Notes: a model not told the origin generated them from the letters alone. Numbered from the stretch's first letter, positions 45,015 through 54,770 are shown. The stretch: DNA of 64,000 bases from Plastoroseomonas arctica (GCF_018128965.1 NZ_JAAEDH010000012.1:62001-126000), one strand, 5' to 3'. Program-made: numbers and translations.

Positions 45015-45905
45015 ATGGACGCATGTTTCCGCTGCGGCTTGCGCTATCGCCCGCGTCGCACATCCAAGGCCGAAGCGCGGATAGCCCGCGCATTATCCGA
45101 ACCGCTCTTGCGCCGCCGCTCCGCGCCCGCGCGCTGCCCTGTGCCTAAGCCGGAACTGCTGCGACCGCGCGCCTGCTGTGGCCCCGACGGCCAGGAGCGT
45201 TATGCCCTCCTGATCAATGGGCAGCGCATTCCGATCGTAGTCCCGGGCCTGGCCACTGCCCTTGCCAGCAAGACAACACTGGAGCCCGGCCGAGGAGCGG
45301 TGCCCACCCCTCCGTATCTCGCGGCAGGCTGCTCTGACGCTCAATTTGCCCGATCGAGGCTATCAGCCTCTCCCTCTTCATATGTCCACCAATCGACGCG
45401 AGCTGCGCGATGGGAGACTGGCGTCACCAATACGCTTAGGACTTCCGCCTTAAGCGCGTTTCTAATAAAACGCTTTGGAGGTCGCGCCCACTTCTTAACA
45501 AGCGGCGGCACGACCTCTCGCCATGGCGAAGAATCGCTCTTCCGCGCTAAAGCATCGCTAGCAGTGAAAGTATCAGGTCCCAAGCGCGGGGCCCGGTACG
45601 ACTTCGAAGCCCGCGTCGGCGGCGATCCGCAGGTTTCGCCTGCCCATCTTCGTTGCGAGCCGATGCTCGGCCACGCCTGCGTTATGCGCCTGACACCCAG
45701 TGACAAGGTTACACAAGGACTTGGTCTCGCGGAGGGCATTAGAACCCGGCTTGCCATGATGCAGCGTGCCAGCTTAGGCCCGGTACTGGCCGCGAACTTT
45801 GCCGGGGGCGTCGCGCGCTTTCGGCTGAAAGTCGTAAGCATCGTGCCGCCGCCCGGTGGGGCGCGCCCCCTACCGAGCGCACTTCCCGTTGCGGTCACCC
45901 AGTGA
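45015..45905 (+). CDS. Hypothetical protein with eroded TOPRIM-like C-terminus
   Basis: The 296-aa frame has an N-terminal part with scattered cysteines (CFRCGLRY) but no recognised domain. Residues about 225-275 (MRLTPSDKVTQGLGLAEGIR, then LGPVLAANFAGGVARF) resemble the TOPRIM region of phage primase proteins, with EGIRT where EGIET is usual. It ends overlapping the GTG start of the primase-helicase. It may be a decayed or recombined primase subunit, so the full length of this CDS is doubtful. Confidence 0.4.
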   Translation: MDACFRCGLRYRPRRTSKAEARIARALSEPLLRRRSAPARCPVPKPELLRPRACCGPDGQERYALLINGQRIPIVVPGLATALASKTTLEPGRGAVPTPPYLAAGCSDAQFARSRLSASPSSYVHQSTRAARWETGVTNTLRTSALSAFLIKRFGGRAHFLTSGGTTSRHGEESLFRAKASLAVKVSGPKRGARYDFEARVGGDPQVSPAHLRCEPMLGHACVMRLTPSDKVTQGLGLAEGIRTRLAMMQRASLGPVLAANFAGGVARFRLKVVSIVPPPGGARPLPSALPVAVTQ

Positions 45906-48250
45906 GTAACCAGTCCTCCGGAGACACCGGCGACTTCGTGCGCATGATGGGGCCTGTTGCCCGCGCGATCATGGGCGAGTCGAACTCGGTGCTCTCGTCA
46001 AATACCGAACTCCGCTTTGGCACCAACGGCAGCCTGTCTGTCGATCTAATCGGGGGTATCTGGTTCGACTACGAGGCGCACGAGGGTGGCGGTGTCATCG
46101 ACTTCGTTCGCAAGAAAAAGGGCACGGACCAAGCCGGCGCCGTGCAATGGCTGAAGGAAGAAAGTTTCTGGCCGAAGGTCGAGCGAGCGAACCACGCCAG
46201 CAAGCCGCGTATCGTCGCTACCTATAACTACACCGACGCAGCGTCAAAGCTGCTGTTTCAGGTCGTGCGGTTTGAACCGAAAACCTTCAAGCAGCGGAGC
46301 CCCGATCTCAGGAAGTCCGGCGGCTGGAAATGGTCCACTAAGGGCCTTCAGCCGGTGCTGTACCGTCTGCCCAAGATAATTGCCGCGGTCGCCGCTCGGC
46401 GCACAATATACGTCGTCGAGGGGGAGAAGTCGGCTGACGCCCTAGCCGCCCTGTGCCTAGACGCGACGTGCTCGCCTGGCGGGGCGGGGAAGTGGAAGGC
46501 CCACTATGGCCAGGCTCTGGCCGGGGCGACCGTGGTGATCCTGCCGGACAACGATCCTCCTGGGCAGGCTCACGCCGCCGAAGTGGCCAAGCACCTCCAG
46601 GGCATCGCAGCCAGTGTGGGGGTGGTGATGCTGCCGGAACTGCCACCGAAGGGCGATGTGGTTGATTGGCTAGCGGCTGGGCACACGCGCGAAGCTCTAG
46701 AAGCGATGGGAACCATCGAGGCGCTCACGCCGCCTCCTGACGCAGCCAAAGAGAAGGCCGAACGCGAATCGAGCCCTGAAGCGCAGGCGAAACCGAGTGC
46801 CGGAGCAACTGACTACGAGGCCGGTATTCGTGCCGTCGTGGATCGCTTCAATAGGCAATTCATGATGGTGAACGAATCGGGCAAGGCGGTGATCTTTCAG
46901 CGTGGCCATGACCCGGTGTTGAAGCGTCGCCGCTTCGATCGTCTCACCCTGCGCGATCTTCAAGCGCTCTTTATGAACGAGACCGTCGCCACAGGCGAAA
47001 ATGACAAAAAACAGGTTGTCCGTAAGCCCGTCGCTCACGTGTGGCTGCGCCATCAAGACCGGCATCAGTACGTCCAGGGTGTGACCTTCGATCCTACCAC
47101 CACCGAGTCCAGCCCCGGCGTGCTGAACCTTTGGGAAGGCTTCGCGGTGAAGCCGTCACGCGGGGATTGGTCGCTTCTGCAGTCACATATTCAGACCATC
47201 GTCTGCCGCGGTGACAAAGATCACTTCGAGTACCTGATGGGCTGGATTGCTCGCCTGTTCCAGCGGCCCGCAGAGCAGGGCGAGGTGGCCGTGGTGATGA
47301 AGGGCGGGGAGGGCACCGGCAAGGGCACCCTTGCCAAAGCGTTGATGCGGCTCGTGGGGTATCACGGCCTAGCAGTCTACAACAGCAAGCACTTGGTGGG
47401 GAACTTCAATGCCCATTTGCGCGACACGATCCTCCTTTTCGCGGATGAGGCCTTCTTCGCCGGCGACCGAGCGGCAGTCGGCGTCCTCAAGGGCCTCATC
47501 ACCGAACCCTGGCTGATGCTGGAAGGGAAGTTCCAAAACGCGGTGCAGGGCCCCAACTACCTGCATATCTTGATGGCCTCCAATGAGGATTGGGTGGTTC
47601 CCGCCTCCCTCGATGCGCGCCGATTCTTCGTGCTGGAGGTGTCCGAGGCCAGGAAGAACGACATCGGCTACTTCGCAGCCATCTGGCAGCAGATGGATGC
47701 AGGTGGCTTTGAGGCCATGCTGCACGACCTGTTGCATATGGATCTAACGACCTTCAACGTCCGCGCCGTACCCGCCACCGAGGGGCTAGAGCGTCAGCGC
47801 AAGCTTAGCCTGACGACCACGGAAGCTTGGTGGCAAGACTGCCTGGAACGCGGCTACGTCTTCCGATCGTGCCTGGGGTTGGAGGCGGTGTTTGCCGTCT
47901 GGCACCCAACCGTCACCACTCATTTGCTGTTCGCCAGCTACCTCGCGTTCGCCAAATCCCGCGGCGAGCGGCGGATACTCACGAGAGAGGACCTAGGACG
48001 TTTTTTCGCCAGTATGCGCGCGGAAGCCTTCCGCTGGCGCAATGGAATCGTCAGCGAGCATCTCGCCGATGTGGAAACGTCGAACGGCGTCACCCGCATG
48101 GCAAAGGTTGTTAAGCTTGAGCGTGCCTACGGCTACAAGCTTGGAGATCTGACGAAAGCTCGGAACGCTTTTACGCAGAGCATAGGGCTTGATGTGGAGT
48201 GGGAGTCCGGCACCGATCCCGCCGACGACGGTGCCGACGGCTCCGACTGA
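45902..48250 (+). CDS. Phage/satellite-type primase-helicase (TOPRIM plus DUF5906-like helicase)
   Basis: The 782-aa replication protein has an N-terminal part with GGIWFDYEAHEGGGVIDFV, typical of zinc-free DnaG-like leaders. A TOPRIM domain follows, with IYVVEGEKSADAL (about residues 165-177) and VVILPDNDPPGQAHA. A superfamily 3-like helicase has Walker A KGGEGTGKGTLAKA, Walker B TILLFADEAFF and a downstream ASNEDW sensor motif. This matches NrS-1/DUF5906-type prophage and satellite replication proteins. It starts at GTG overlapping the upstream stop. The iterons immediately downstream suggest it acts on a nearby origin. No integrase, capsid or terminase gene is near. Confidence 0.85.
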   Translation: MSNQSSGDTGDFVRMMGPVARAIMGESNSVLSSNTELRFGTNGSLSVDLIGGIWFDYEAHEGGGVIDFVRKKKGTDQAGAVQWLKEESFWPKVERANHASKPRIVATYNYTDAASKLLFQVVRFEPKTFKQRSPDLRKSGGWKWSTKGLQPVLYRLPKIIAAVAARRTIYVVEGEKSADALAALCLDATCSPGGAGKWKAHYGQALAGATVVILPDNDPPGQAHAAEVAKHLQGIAASVGVVMLPELPPKGDVVDWLAAGHTREALEAMGTIEALTPPPDAAKEKAERESSPEAQAKPSAGATDYEAGIRAVVDRFNRQFMMVNESGKAVIFQRGHDPVLKRRRFDRLTLRDLQALFMNETVATGENDKKQVVRKPVAHVWLRHQDRHQYVQGVTFDPTTTESSPGVLNLWEGFAVKPSRGDWSLLQSHIQTIVCRGDKDHFEYLMGWIARLFQRPAEQGEVAVVMKGGEGTGKGTLAKALMRLVGYHGLAVYNSKHLVGNFNAHLRDTILLFADEAFFAGDRAAVGVLKGLITEPWLMLEGKFQNAVQGPNYLHILMASNEDWVVPASLDARRFFVLEVSEARKNDIGYFAAIWQQMDAGGFEAMLHDLLHMDLTTFNVRAVPATEGLERQRKLSLTTTEAWWQDCLERGYVFRSCLGLEAVFAVWHPTVTTHLLFASYLAFAKSRGERRILTREDLGRFFASMRAEAFRWRNGIVSEHLADVETSNGVTRMAKVVKLERAYGYKLGDLTKARNAFTQSIGLDVEWESGTDPADDGADGSD

Positions 48251-48262
48251 GGTTGCCACTCC

Positions 48263-48544
48263 TGTCCTGGGTGGCCTAGGAGCCCAGGACAGATTCCTAA
48301 GAAAACCCTGCAGGATCAGAGCTGTCCTGGGTGTCCTGGGTGTCCTGGGTGTCCTGGGTGTTCCCCCTTTTTTCAGTTTTGTGTAGCAAAGCTCTTCCAG
48401 AAACCGAATAAAGATGCCGCAGGTAGAGGTGATGCTTACATGCATGTTTTTAGCCCAGGACACCCCAGGACACCCAAGGGCGGATATACAAATCAATGGC
48501 TTAGTTGGCGGCGTCTGTCCTAGGTGTCCCGGGTACCCAGGACA
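48263..48544. repeat. Iteron cluster TGTCCTGGG, putative replication origin
   Basis: There are four exact contiguous copies of TGTCCTGGG at 48323-48358. A direct/inverted pair lies at 48263 and 48283-48291. Inverted copies CCCAGGACA lie at 48454, 48464 and 48536, and variants TGTCCTAGG and TGTCCCGGG at 48516-48533. The cluster starts 13 bases after the primase-helicase stop. Direct and inverted iterons next to a replication protein are the classic layout of an element origin. Confidence 0.7.
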
Positions 48545-48663
48545 TGCTCCGACCTAGGTGCCCAAAACTGACAGCTTCGCGTTAGGCACGGGAACGACCA
48601 CTAGTCCCCTTGCATGCTTCCGCTCGCCTCACAGCTTCCTGGCGAAGAACGCGGCCGAGAGAG

Positions 48664-48966
48664 TCAGCCAAACCCCCACTCCTCGACCCGCAGCAAGATT
48701 GCCTCCGTTCCGGGTGTCTGAAGAAGCTCGGCCAGGTCGGGGTCATTGGGGAAGCTCGACCGCAAATCTGGCGGATCGAACCTCCCGGTAAGCTCTCTCA
48801 CCTCATCGCCGATCAACGTGCATTCCCATGACGGGTCAGGATCGACAGGTTTCAAACGGGCACTCAACGTCGTTAGAAGCTCGCCGCCTTTCCACGATCG
48901 GCACATTCGCCGCCAGATGACAGCGCCGCCTGCGTCTAACCCGAACAAGTCCACTCCAAGAGCCAT
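48664..48966 (-). CDS. Small hypothetical protein
   Basis: The 100-aa protein contains MALGVDLFGLDAGGAVIWRR, WECTLIGDEVRELTGRFDPP and LLRVEEWGFG. It reads like a genuine folded protein, with conserved-looking acidic and aromatic residues. Its end overlaps nothing else. No family recognised; it may belong to the element carrying the primase. Confidence 0.55.
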   Translation of the reverse strand: MALGVDLFGLDAGGAVIWRRMCRSWKGGELLTTLSARLKPVDPDPSWECTLIGDEVRELTGRFDPPDLRSSFPNDPDLAELLQTPGTEAILLRVEEWGFG

Positions 48967-49714
48967 CCGGTTTCCTCGACCACGTTCAAGTTTTTAAGAA
49001 CTCCGACTGAGAAATCAGAACAGGTCTTTTATGACCTGACAAGGACCGCATTCCTCCTTCTCCATCGGGAGCGCGGGACCTTGCTGAACCGCTATTGCCA
49101 CATGCATGACGTGCGGCAGGCCCGCTGATCGGTGCTATGCCGCGAGCGGCCACGTATGGACTACTGCGATCCCCGCATACCCAGAAGAGTGCGACTGCAA
49201 CGCCATCGGTCACACGATCCCCGGCGAAGTCCTTATAGACCCTCCCGACGACAACCGCGTTGAACCCGTCTGGATGAAGTACAGCGATGTCGAGTTGGAG
49301 CAGCGCCGCGACGACCATGTGGTCGCCTTTGCGGGCGAATTGCGCGTGAAGCATCGGAGGGCGGCAGTGTGCGCCTCAGCCACTGCCAAGGATCACGCAG
49401 AAGCCTTTAATCTTCTACGTAACGTTGCCTTTTTTCGCCGGCTTGCAGCGCCGCGTCCTTTTCTGCTGCCCTTCATTTTGCGACCCGTTGCACCTTGCGC
49501 GGCGGCTTCATGCGCGGGCGCGCTGCAACAGCCGGGAAAGCAATGTCGCGTGCCAGCCACTATCGCGCGCGGTTGGCACTGCACGGGCGTCCAGCTCAGC
49601 GGCGACGGCGGGCAACGTGGTTACGCCGGACCCTTGGAGGCTGCCAGGAACCGCAGCACGTTGCATGCGAAGCCGACGCAGGCGGAGAGCCTAGGGGGAT
49701 AAGCTGCTCCGCTC
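48967..49714. other. No supported gene
   Basis: Frames on both strands are short and basic. A plus-strand stretch around 49270-49350 (MKYSDVELEQRRDDHVVAF) looks weakly protein-like but lacks extent. Confidence 0.4.
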
Positions 49715-50059
49715 CTCACCCTCGACGGTCAGGTCGACCAAGGCCGACGCCGCACTCCTGCATCAGGCGATTGCCGCGCTGCGTGACCCGGCCTGCCTCT
49801 AGCGCCGCACGAGCGCTGCTGAGGATCGAAAGACCGGCGAAGGGCAGCGCGCTGCGCCGGGTGAATATCCGCGGGTGGTAGTCGGCCCCGGCCTTTGTCG
49901 GTGGCAGGACGAGGTCGTCTCGGACCGGTTGATTTAGCAGGCGATGGCTTGCATGCCCGCCGTATCAAGACCTTCGGCGTCGAGCACTGCGGCAACGGTG
50001 TTGCCGAGGAACGGCATGGACGAGAAGGCGCCCGCAACCTTGTAGATTCTGCTTTTCAT
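49715..50059 (-). pseudogene. PhzF-family epimerase/isomerase, N-terminal remnant
   Basis: From ATG 50059 the minus strand reads AFSSMPFLGNTVAAVLDAEG then LDTAGMQAIAC, the PhzF N-terminus. A TAA follows where family members have Trp. After a frame change it continues VLPPTKAGADYHPRIFTRRS, ALPFAGLSILSSARAALEAG. The second half of the gene is gone. Confidence 0.7.
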
Positions 50060-50097
50060 GGCGGGCGTCCGATCTTGTGCTCGCTCACGATCTCCCA

Positions 50098-50658
50098 TCA
50101 CGCCTTGGGACGTTGCCGAGCGGGATTTCCCATCACCGTCGCACCCGCCGGTACGTCGCGGGTCACGACGGCGCCCGCGCCGATGATGGCGTCGTCGCCG
50201 ACTGTGACCCCGGGCAGTAGCAATGCGCCGGCCCCGATCCAGACATTCGCCCCGACGGTAATCGGCAGGCCGGATTCGATGCCGGCCCGTCGTTGTGCCG
50301 GATCGCGCGGGTGGTCCGCGGTCAGGAATTGCACCCCAGGGCCAACCTGGGTCAGGTCGCCGATCACGACCGGTGCCACGTCGAGAATCACGCAGTTGAA
50401 ATTGAGGAACACCCCGTCACCCAGCGAGATGTGCTGGCCGTAGTCGCAGAAGAACGGAGGCCGGATGACCGCGTCCTCGCCGACATGGGCGAGGAGCTCG
50501 CGCAGGAGCACGCGTCGCTCCTTGGGGGAGGCGGCCAAGGTGGTGTTGTAGCGGACCATCCACGCGCGGGCGCGTTGCGCGTCCGCGGCGAGTTCAGGGT
50601 CGCCCGGCCTGTAAGCCTCGCCGGACAACATCTTCTGCTTCTCGGTCTTCATCGTCAT
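50098..50658 (-). CDS. Sugar O-acetyltransferase (maltose/galactoside acetyltransferase type)
   Basis: The 186-aa LacA/Maa-type enzyme has an N-terminal helical cap (MLSGEAYRPGDPEL), hexapeptide repeats forming a left-handed beta-helix (ISLGDGVFLNFNCVIL, GANVWIGAGALLLPGVTVGD) and catalytic His116 in FLTADHPRD. It transfers acetyl from acetyl-CoA to sugars. It starts at ATG 50658 with a second ATG two codons later. Confidence 0.9.
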   Translation of the reverse strand: MTMKTEKQKMLSGEAYRPGDPELAADAQRARAWMVRYNTTLAASPKERRVLLRELLAHVGEDAVIRPPFFCDYGQHISLGDGVFLNFNCVILDVAPVVIGDLTQVGPGVQFLTADHPRDPAQRRAGIESGLPITVGANVWIGAGALLLPGVTVGDDAIIGAGAVVTRDVPAGATVMGNPARQRPKA

Positions 50659-50703
50659 GCGGATCGCATCCCTTGAGACTGGATGGGAAAGAGCCGCGCG
50701 AAG

Positions 50704-51393
50704 CTACTCGAACAGCGCCACCGCACGGATCGGGCTGGCCGTGCCGCCACGGATCTTGAGCGGCAGGCCGATGAAGCGGAAACGCCCGCGCCCGATGACC
50801 GCCTCCAGATTTGCCAAGCATTCCATGTGCGTGATCCCACGCTCGGCGCAGGCCATGTGCGCCTTGAAGTTCAACTCGCCCTCGGGGGAGGGGCTGATGG
50901 CTTCGACGCCGAACATGCCGATGCCCTGATCCGCCAACCAATGGATCGCCTCGATCGACAGCCCGGGGAAGTCGTGCCCATAGCCGGGCTTGCCGAGCAG
51001 GCGCGCATTGGTGCCAAGCAGGATCAGAACCGTGTCGTCCTTTTGGATCTCCTGCCTGGACGCCTTCACCGCCGCCTGGACTTCCGCCACGCTCGCGGCA
51101 TGCTTCAGCGGCACGTGCGAAAGGTCGATGCAGAAGGCCGAGGTGATGAAGTTCTCTAGCGGCACCTGGTCGATGGAGAGCGCGCCCGGACGCGGATCGA
51201 AATGCACCGGCGCGTCGACATGCGTGCCGGCATGGTCGCTCATGGCAATGGACATGGCCTTGCTCGTGAAGACCGTGTCGCCGGCGACCTTCTTCTCCGA
51301 ATGGTCGTTCCAGACCGTCATGATGACCGGCGGGTGCGACGGATGGGTCTGCGTGCGATGAAATATTTCGCGGCTCAGATCGATGATTTCCAT
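50704..51393 (-). CDS. Cyclase-family metal hydrolase (kynurenine formamidase-like)
   Basis: The 229-aa protein has the family metal-binding motif HAGTHVDAPVHF (His54, His58, Asp60, His64) and a later His/Glu pair near the C-terminus (ECLANLEAV). Members hydrolyse N-formylkynurenine or cyclic amides/imides. It is 24 bases downstream of a Bug gene on the same strand, with an amidase and IclR gene divergent nearby, so degradation of an imported amide or imide is likely. Confidence 0.87.
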   Translation of the reverse strand: MEIIDLSREIFHRTQTHPSHPPVIMTVWNDHSEKKVAGDTVFTSKAMSIAMSDHAGTHVDAPVHFDPRPGALSIDQVPLENFITSAFCIDLSHVPLKHAASVAEVQAAVKASRQEIQKDDTVLILLGTNARLLGKPGYGHDFPGLSIEAIHWLADQGIGMFGVEAISPSPEGELNFKAHMACAERGITHMECLANLEAVIGRGRFRFIGLPLKIRGGTASPIRAVALFE

Positions 51394-51417
51394 GGGGCGC
51401 GTTTCCTTGTGCTCGGT

Positions 51418-52413
51418 TCAGTTGACGGTGATGTTGGCGTCGCGGATCACGCGGCCCCAGCGCTGCCGGTCGGCGGCGACATAGGCGGCGAATTCCTCCG
51501 GGCTCAGCCCGAGGCGGACGATCCCCTGCTCCTCCAGACGCCGCCCGATCACCGGGTCGGCGATGACGGTGGCGCAGGCGCTCCGCAGGCGGCCGAGCGG
51601 TCCGGCCGGAACGCCACTGGGCGCGAAGAACCCATAGTAGCTCACCGCCTCGTATCCGGGCACGCCGGCATCGGCCACGGTGGGCACGTCTGGCAAGGCC
51701 GGATGTCGCTGCGGCGTGGTGACGGCGAGAGCACGCACGGCGCCGGCCTGCACATGCGGCAGCGCCGTGGTGATCGGATCGCTTATGAGGTCGATGCGCC
51801 CGGCGAGAAGATCGGAGGTGGCCGGTGCCGTCCCACGGTACGGCACATGCGTCAGCTGGATCTGCGCCATGGCTTCCAGCAATGCGGTCGCCAGGTGGGA
51901 GCCGCCGCCATTCCCCGCCGAGCCGTAAGTCAGTTCCCCCGGCTTCTGGCGCGCGCGTTCGAGCAATTGCTCCAGGGTCCGGACATCGAGGCTGTTGCGG
52001 ACATAGACGACCGAGCCCACGCCGCCCACGAGCCCCACCGGCACGAGATCGCGCGCCGGATCGAAGCTGGCGTCGCGATAGAGCTCCGGGTTGATCGAGT
52101 TGGTCGCCTGGCTGCCCATCAGCATCGTGTAGCCGTCCGGCGCGGCGCGGACCGCAGCCTCCGTGCCGATGCGCCCGCCGCTGCCCGTGCGGTTCTCGAC
52201 GACGATGGTCTGCCCCAGCGCCCGCGAGAGCGGCTCGGACAGCACACGAGTCAGGATGTCGGCGGCACCGGCTGGCGGGAAGGGGACGATGACGCGGACG
52301 GAGCGGCTTGGGAAAGCCTGCGCATGCGCCGCCCTCGCGCCGAGGGTCGCGGCTGTGGCACCCATGCCGCCAAGCAGCACGCGTCGGCTGGTGAACCTTG
52401 CTTCCGTCATCAC
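51418..52413 (-). CDS. Bug/TctC family periplasmic solute-binding protein
   Basis: The fourth Bug protein (331 aa) has a twin-arginine-like leader (TSRRVLLGGMGATAAT) and family motifs VIVPFPPAGAADILTR, VENRTGSGGR, YGSAGNGGGSHLAT and HVPYRGTAPAT. It is upstream of the cyclase gene in one operon and divergent from the IclR gene, whose product probably controls it through the palindrome at 52484. Confidence 0.9.
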   Translation of the reverse strand: MMTEARFTSRRVLLGGMGATAATLGARAAHAQAFPSRSVRVIVPFPPAGAADILTRVLSEPLSRALGQTIVVENRTGSGGRIGTEAAVRAAPDGYTMLMGSQATNSINPELYRDASFDPARDLVPVGLVGGVGSVVYVRNSLDVRTLEQLLERARQKPGELTYGSAGNGGGSHLATALLEAMAQIQLTHVPYRGTAPATSDLLAGRIDLISDPITTALPHVQAGAVRALAVTTPQRHPALPDVPTVADAGVPGYEAVSYYGFFAPSGVPAGPLGRLRSACATVIADPVIGRRLEEQGIVRLGLSPEEFAAYVAADRQRWGRVIRDANITVN

Positions 52414-52483
52414 TGATCTCCCGTCGACGAGGGAGCAGCATCCCGGGGGCGCTTCTAATTTCGCAAGGTAAAATCAAGACCAG

Positions 52484-52498
52484 TTCCACAATGTGGAA
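52484..52498. promoter_or_regulatory. 15-bp perfect palindrome, candidate IclR operator
   Basis: TTCCACA-A-TGTGGAA sits between the divergent Bug and IclR genes. IclR-family operators are short palindromes of this kind, often GC-flanked and centred near the promoter. Confidence 0.6.
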
Positions 52499-53374
52499 TT
52501 CCGAGACCTCCCCGCCTTACGTTTTTCCTGTTGCGCGGATAGCCTTGGATCGCTCTTGGGGATTGCGCCTAATGGACTCTCTCCCTCCCTCCGATGGCGC
52601 GCGCGTCGTGAGCGCGCGGTTTCACTGCTCCGCGAAGTCTCCGCTGCGCGCGGCAATGGCGCGACGCTGAAGATGCTGGCCCACTGTGCGGGTCTGCCGC
52701 AGCCCACGGCCCACCGCCTTCTCAAGGTGTTGCAGGCGGAGGGCCTGCTCGAGCGCGACCCGGCGAGCCGCAGCTATCGGCTGGGCTCCCTCCTCTATGA
52801 GTTCGGCCTGGCGGCGGCGCCGCGCGTCGATGCGCGCCGTCTCTGCGCCGGCACGCTGGAGCGCATCACGGAGGCGGTCGGCGACACGACCTATCTGAAC
52901 TGCCGCAGCGACAATGACGCGCTCTGTCTGGACCGCAGCGAAGGCGTGTCCGAGATCCGCGCCCTGCCGATCGAGATCGGAAACCGGCGGCCGCTTGGCG
53001 TGGGCGCGGGCTCGCTGGCCGTCCTCGCGAGCCTGCCCTCGAGCGAGGTCGATGCCGTCATCGCCGCCAATGCCGGGCGTTACCGCCGCCATGGCCTGAC
53101 CGCGGAACGCATCCGCACCTACGTCGAAGCGACGCGGGCACGCGGCTTCGCCATCACCTCGGGCCGCATTGTCGCACGCTACCGCGGTGTCGCGATCGCG
53201 ATCGGCAATGGCATCGGCGGCACGCCGGCATCGCTTTCGGTCGTCGCCGTGGCCGAGCGGCTTGATACGCGACGCATCGAACTGGTCGCGCGTCTCCTCG
53301 CGCGCGAAAAGAAGGCCCTGCGGGCGATCCTGACGAACGAGCGCGAAAACCCGCGCAGAGGTATTGCCCCATGA
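52493..53374 (+). CDS. IclR-family transcriptional regulator, probable N-terminal frameshift
   Basis: The winged HTH (RAVSLLREVSAARGNGATLK then GLPQPTAHRLLKVLQAEGLL) and the IclR effector domain (GDTTYLNCRSDNDALCLDR, IEIGNRRPLGVGAGSLAVL) are intact. The open frame formally begins at GTG 52493, but that codon lies inside the palindrome and the leader has no family character. ATG 52572 in another frame gives MDSLPPSDGARVVS, a typical IclR start that joins perfectly to RAVSLL if one base were restored near 52613. Either a one-base deletion has broken the gene or an alternative start is used. It overlaps the amidase ATG. Confidence 0.7.
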   Translation: MEFRDLPALRFSCCADSLGSLLGIAPNGLSPSLRWRARRERAVSLLREVSAARGNGATLKMLAHCAGLPQPTAHRLLKVLQAEGLLERDPASRSYRLGSLLYEFGLAAAPRVDARRLCAGTLERITEAVGDTTYLNCRSDNDALCLDRSEGVSEIRALPIEIGNRRPLGVGAGSLAVLASLPSSEVDAVIAANAGRYRRHGLTAERIRTYVEATRARGFAITSGRIVARYRGVAIAIGNGIGGTPASLSVVAVAERLDTRRIELVARLLAREKKALRAILTNERENPRRGIAP

Positions 53375-54770
53375 TGACCGAGATCCCGCCGCCGCTGAGC
53401 GCCCTGGCCATGTCGCAGGCGCTGGCGCGGGAGAGGTGACCCCAGCCGTACTTCTTGACGAGGCCCTCACGCGGATCGCGCGCGCGAATGACGCGCTCGG
53501 CGCCTTCGTCCATGTCGATGTCGAAGGCGCGGCCCGTGCCGCCGCGGAGGCGGGCGCACGCCAGGCGGCCGGCGCGCGGCGCGGCCCGCTGGATGGCGTT
53601 CCGGTCGCGGTGAAGGACAACCTCTGGGTCGCCGGCATGCCGGCCCATTGGGGGAGCCGGACGTGGGCGGATTTCGTGCCGCCCTGCGACGACATCCCGG
53701 TGGAGCGCCTGCGCGCCTCGGGTGCCGTGATCCTGGGCAAGACCAACACGCCCGAATTCGCATTGTCCAGACGAACGGACAGCCGGCTGCGCGGGCCGGC
53801 GCGCAACCCATGGGATGTGTCGCTGACACCGGGCGGCTCGAGCGGCGGCTCGGTGACCGCTGTCGCGGCGGGGATGGTCCCGCTCGCGCTGACCACCGAT
53901 GCCGGCGGCTCCACGCGCCTCCCTGCGAGCTACACCGGGCTGTACGGGCTGCGCCCTTCCAATGGCCGCATCGCGCGCCGCTACGGCTTCCCACCGATTG
54001 GGATCGACTTCCAGGCCGTGGGCTGTTGCCCGTAGCCTGGAGGACCTGGAGATGGCCTATCGCCTGCTCGCGGGGCCAGATCCGCGCGATCCCTCCTCGT
54101 CACGCCTGCCTCCCGCCTCGGCCACGCGAAGGCCCCGCATCGGCTGGTTTGCGCGCCTTGCAGGCGAACCCGTGCATCTAGAAGTGGAGGCGGCCGTGCA
54201 GGAATGTGTCGCCGTACTGCAGGCAGCCGGATACGACATCGTGCCGCGTGCAGCGCCCTATGATGTGGCGATCGTGTGTAAGGTCTGGGGCACGCTGAGT
54301 TCCGCGGGCGCGGCACGGGCGGCGGAGATGCATCCCGATCGTTGGCGCTCAGAGGCGAGCGCGGCCATCGCGGCCACGGCGGCGCGAGGCCTTGCCTTGA
54401 CGGCCGTCGATTACGTGCGTGCGCTGGATAGTCTCGCGGAAATCCGCACGGGAGTCGCGGATGCCTGAGGCGACGTGGATGTTTTCCTCTGCCCGAGTGC
54501 CGCCTCGCCCGCATGGCCGATCGGAGACGAGTTCCCCTGCGAAATTGGCGGCGCACCGGGCAATGCGGGGGCGCAGAACGCCTTTGCGACCTGGTGAACG
54601 CCATCGGCCATCCCGGCCTCAACGTTCCGGCCCGGCCCCATTCGAATGGGCTGCCGCTCGGCGTGCAACTCGTCGGACGCTTCGGCGGCGAGAATGACCT
54701 TTTCGAGCTCGCGCCTGGCATCCCCGGCCGCGCGGAAAGGAAGGTGCCCGACTTTCCGCGATGGTAGCGG
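53371..54770 (+). pseudogene. Amidase (GatA/AtzF family), multiply frameshifted
   Basis: The pieces read in order: MMTEIPPPLSALAMSQALAR; LDGVPVAVKDNLW with the catalytic Lys; TPGGSSGGS with the Ser-cisSer pair; LEDLEMAYRLLAGPDP; VDVFLCPSAASPAWPIG; and HSNGLPLGVQLVGRFGGEND. Frame changes occur near 53432, 54025, 54468, 54595 and 54715. Its ATG overlaps the IclR stop, so it was the regulator's operon partner. The linked cyclase and Bug genes remain intact. Confidence 0.8.

Noticed and set aside
48263-48544. CRISPR array
   Set aside because: The 9-bp units are contiguous or irregularly spaced, occur in both orientations and have no spacers; they fit iterons.
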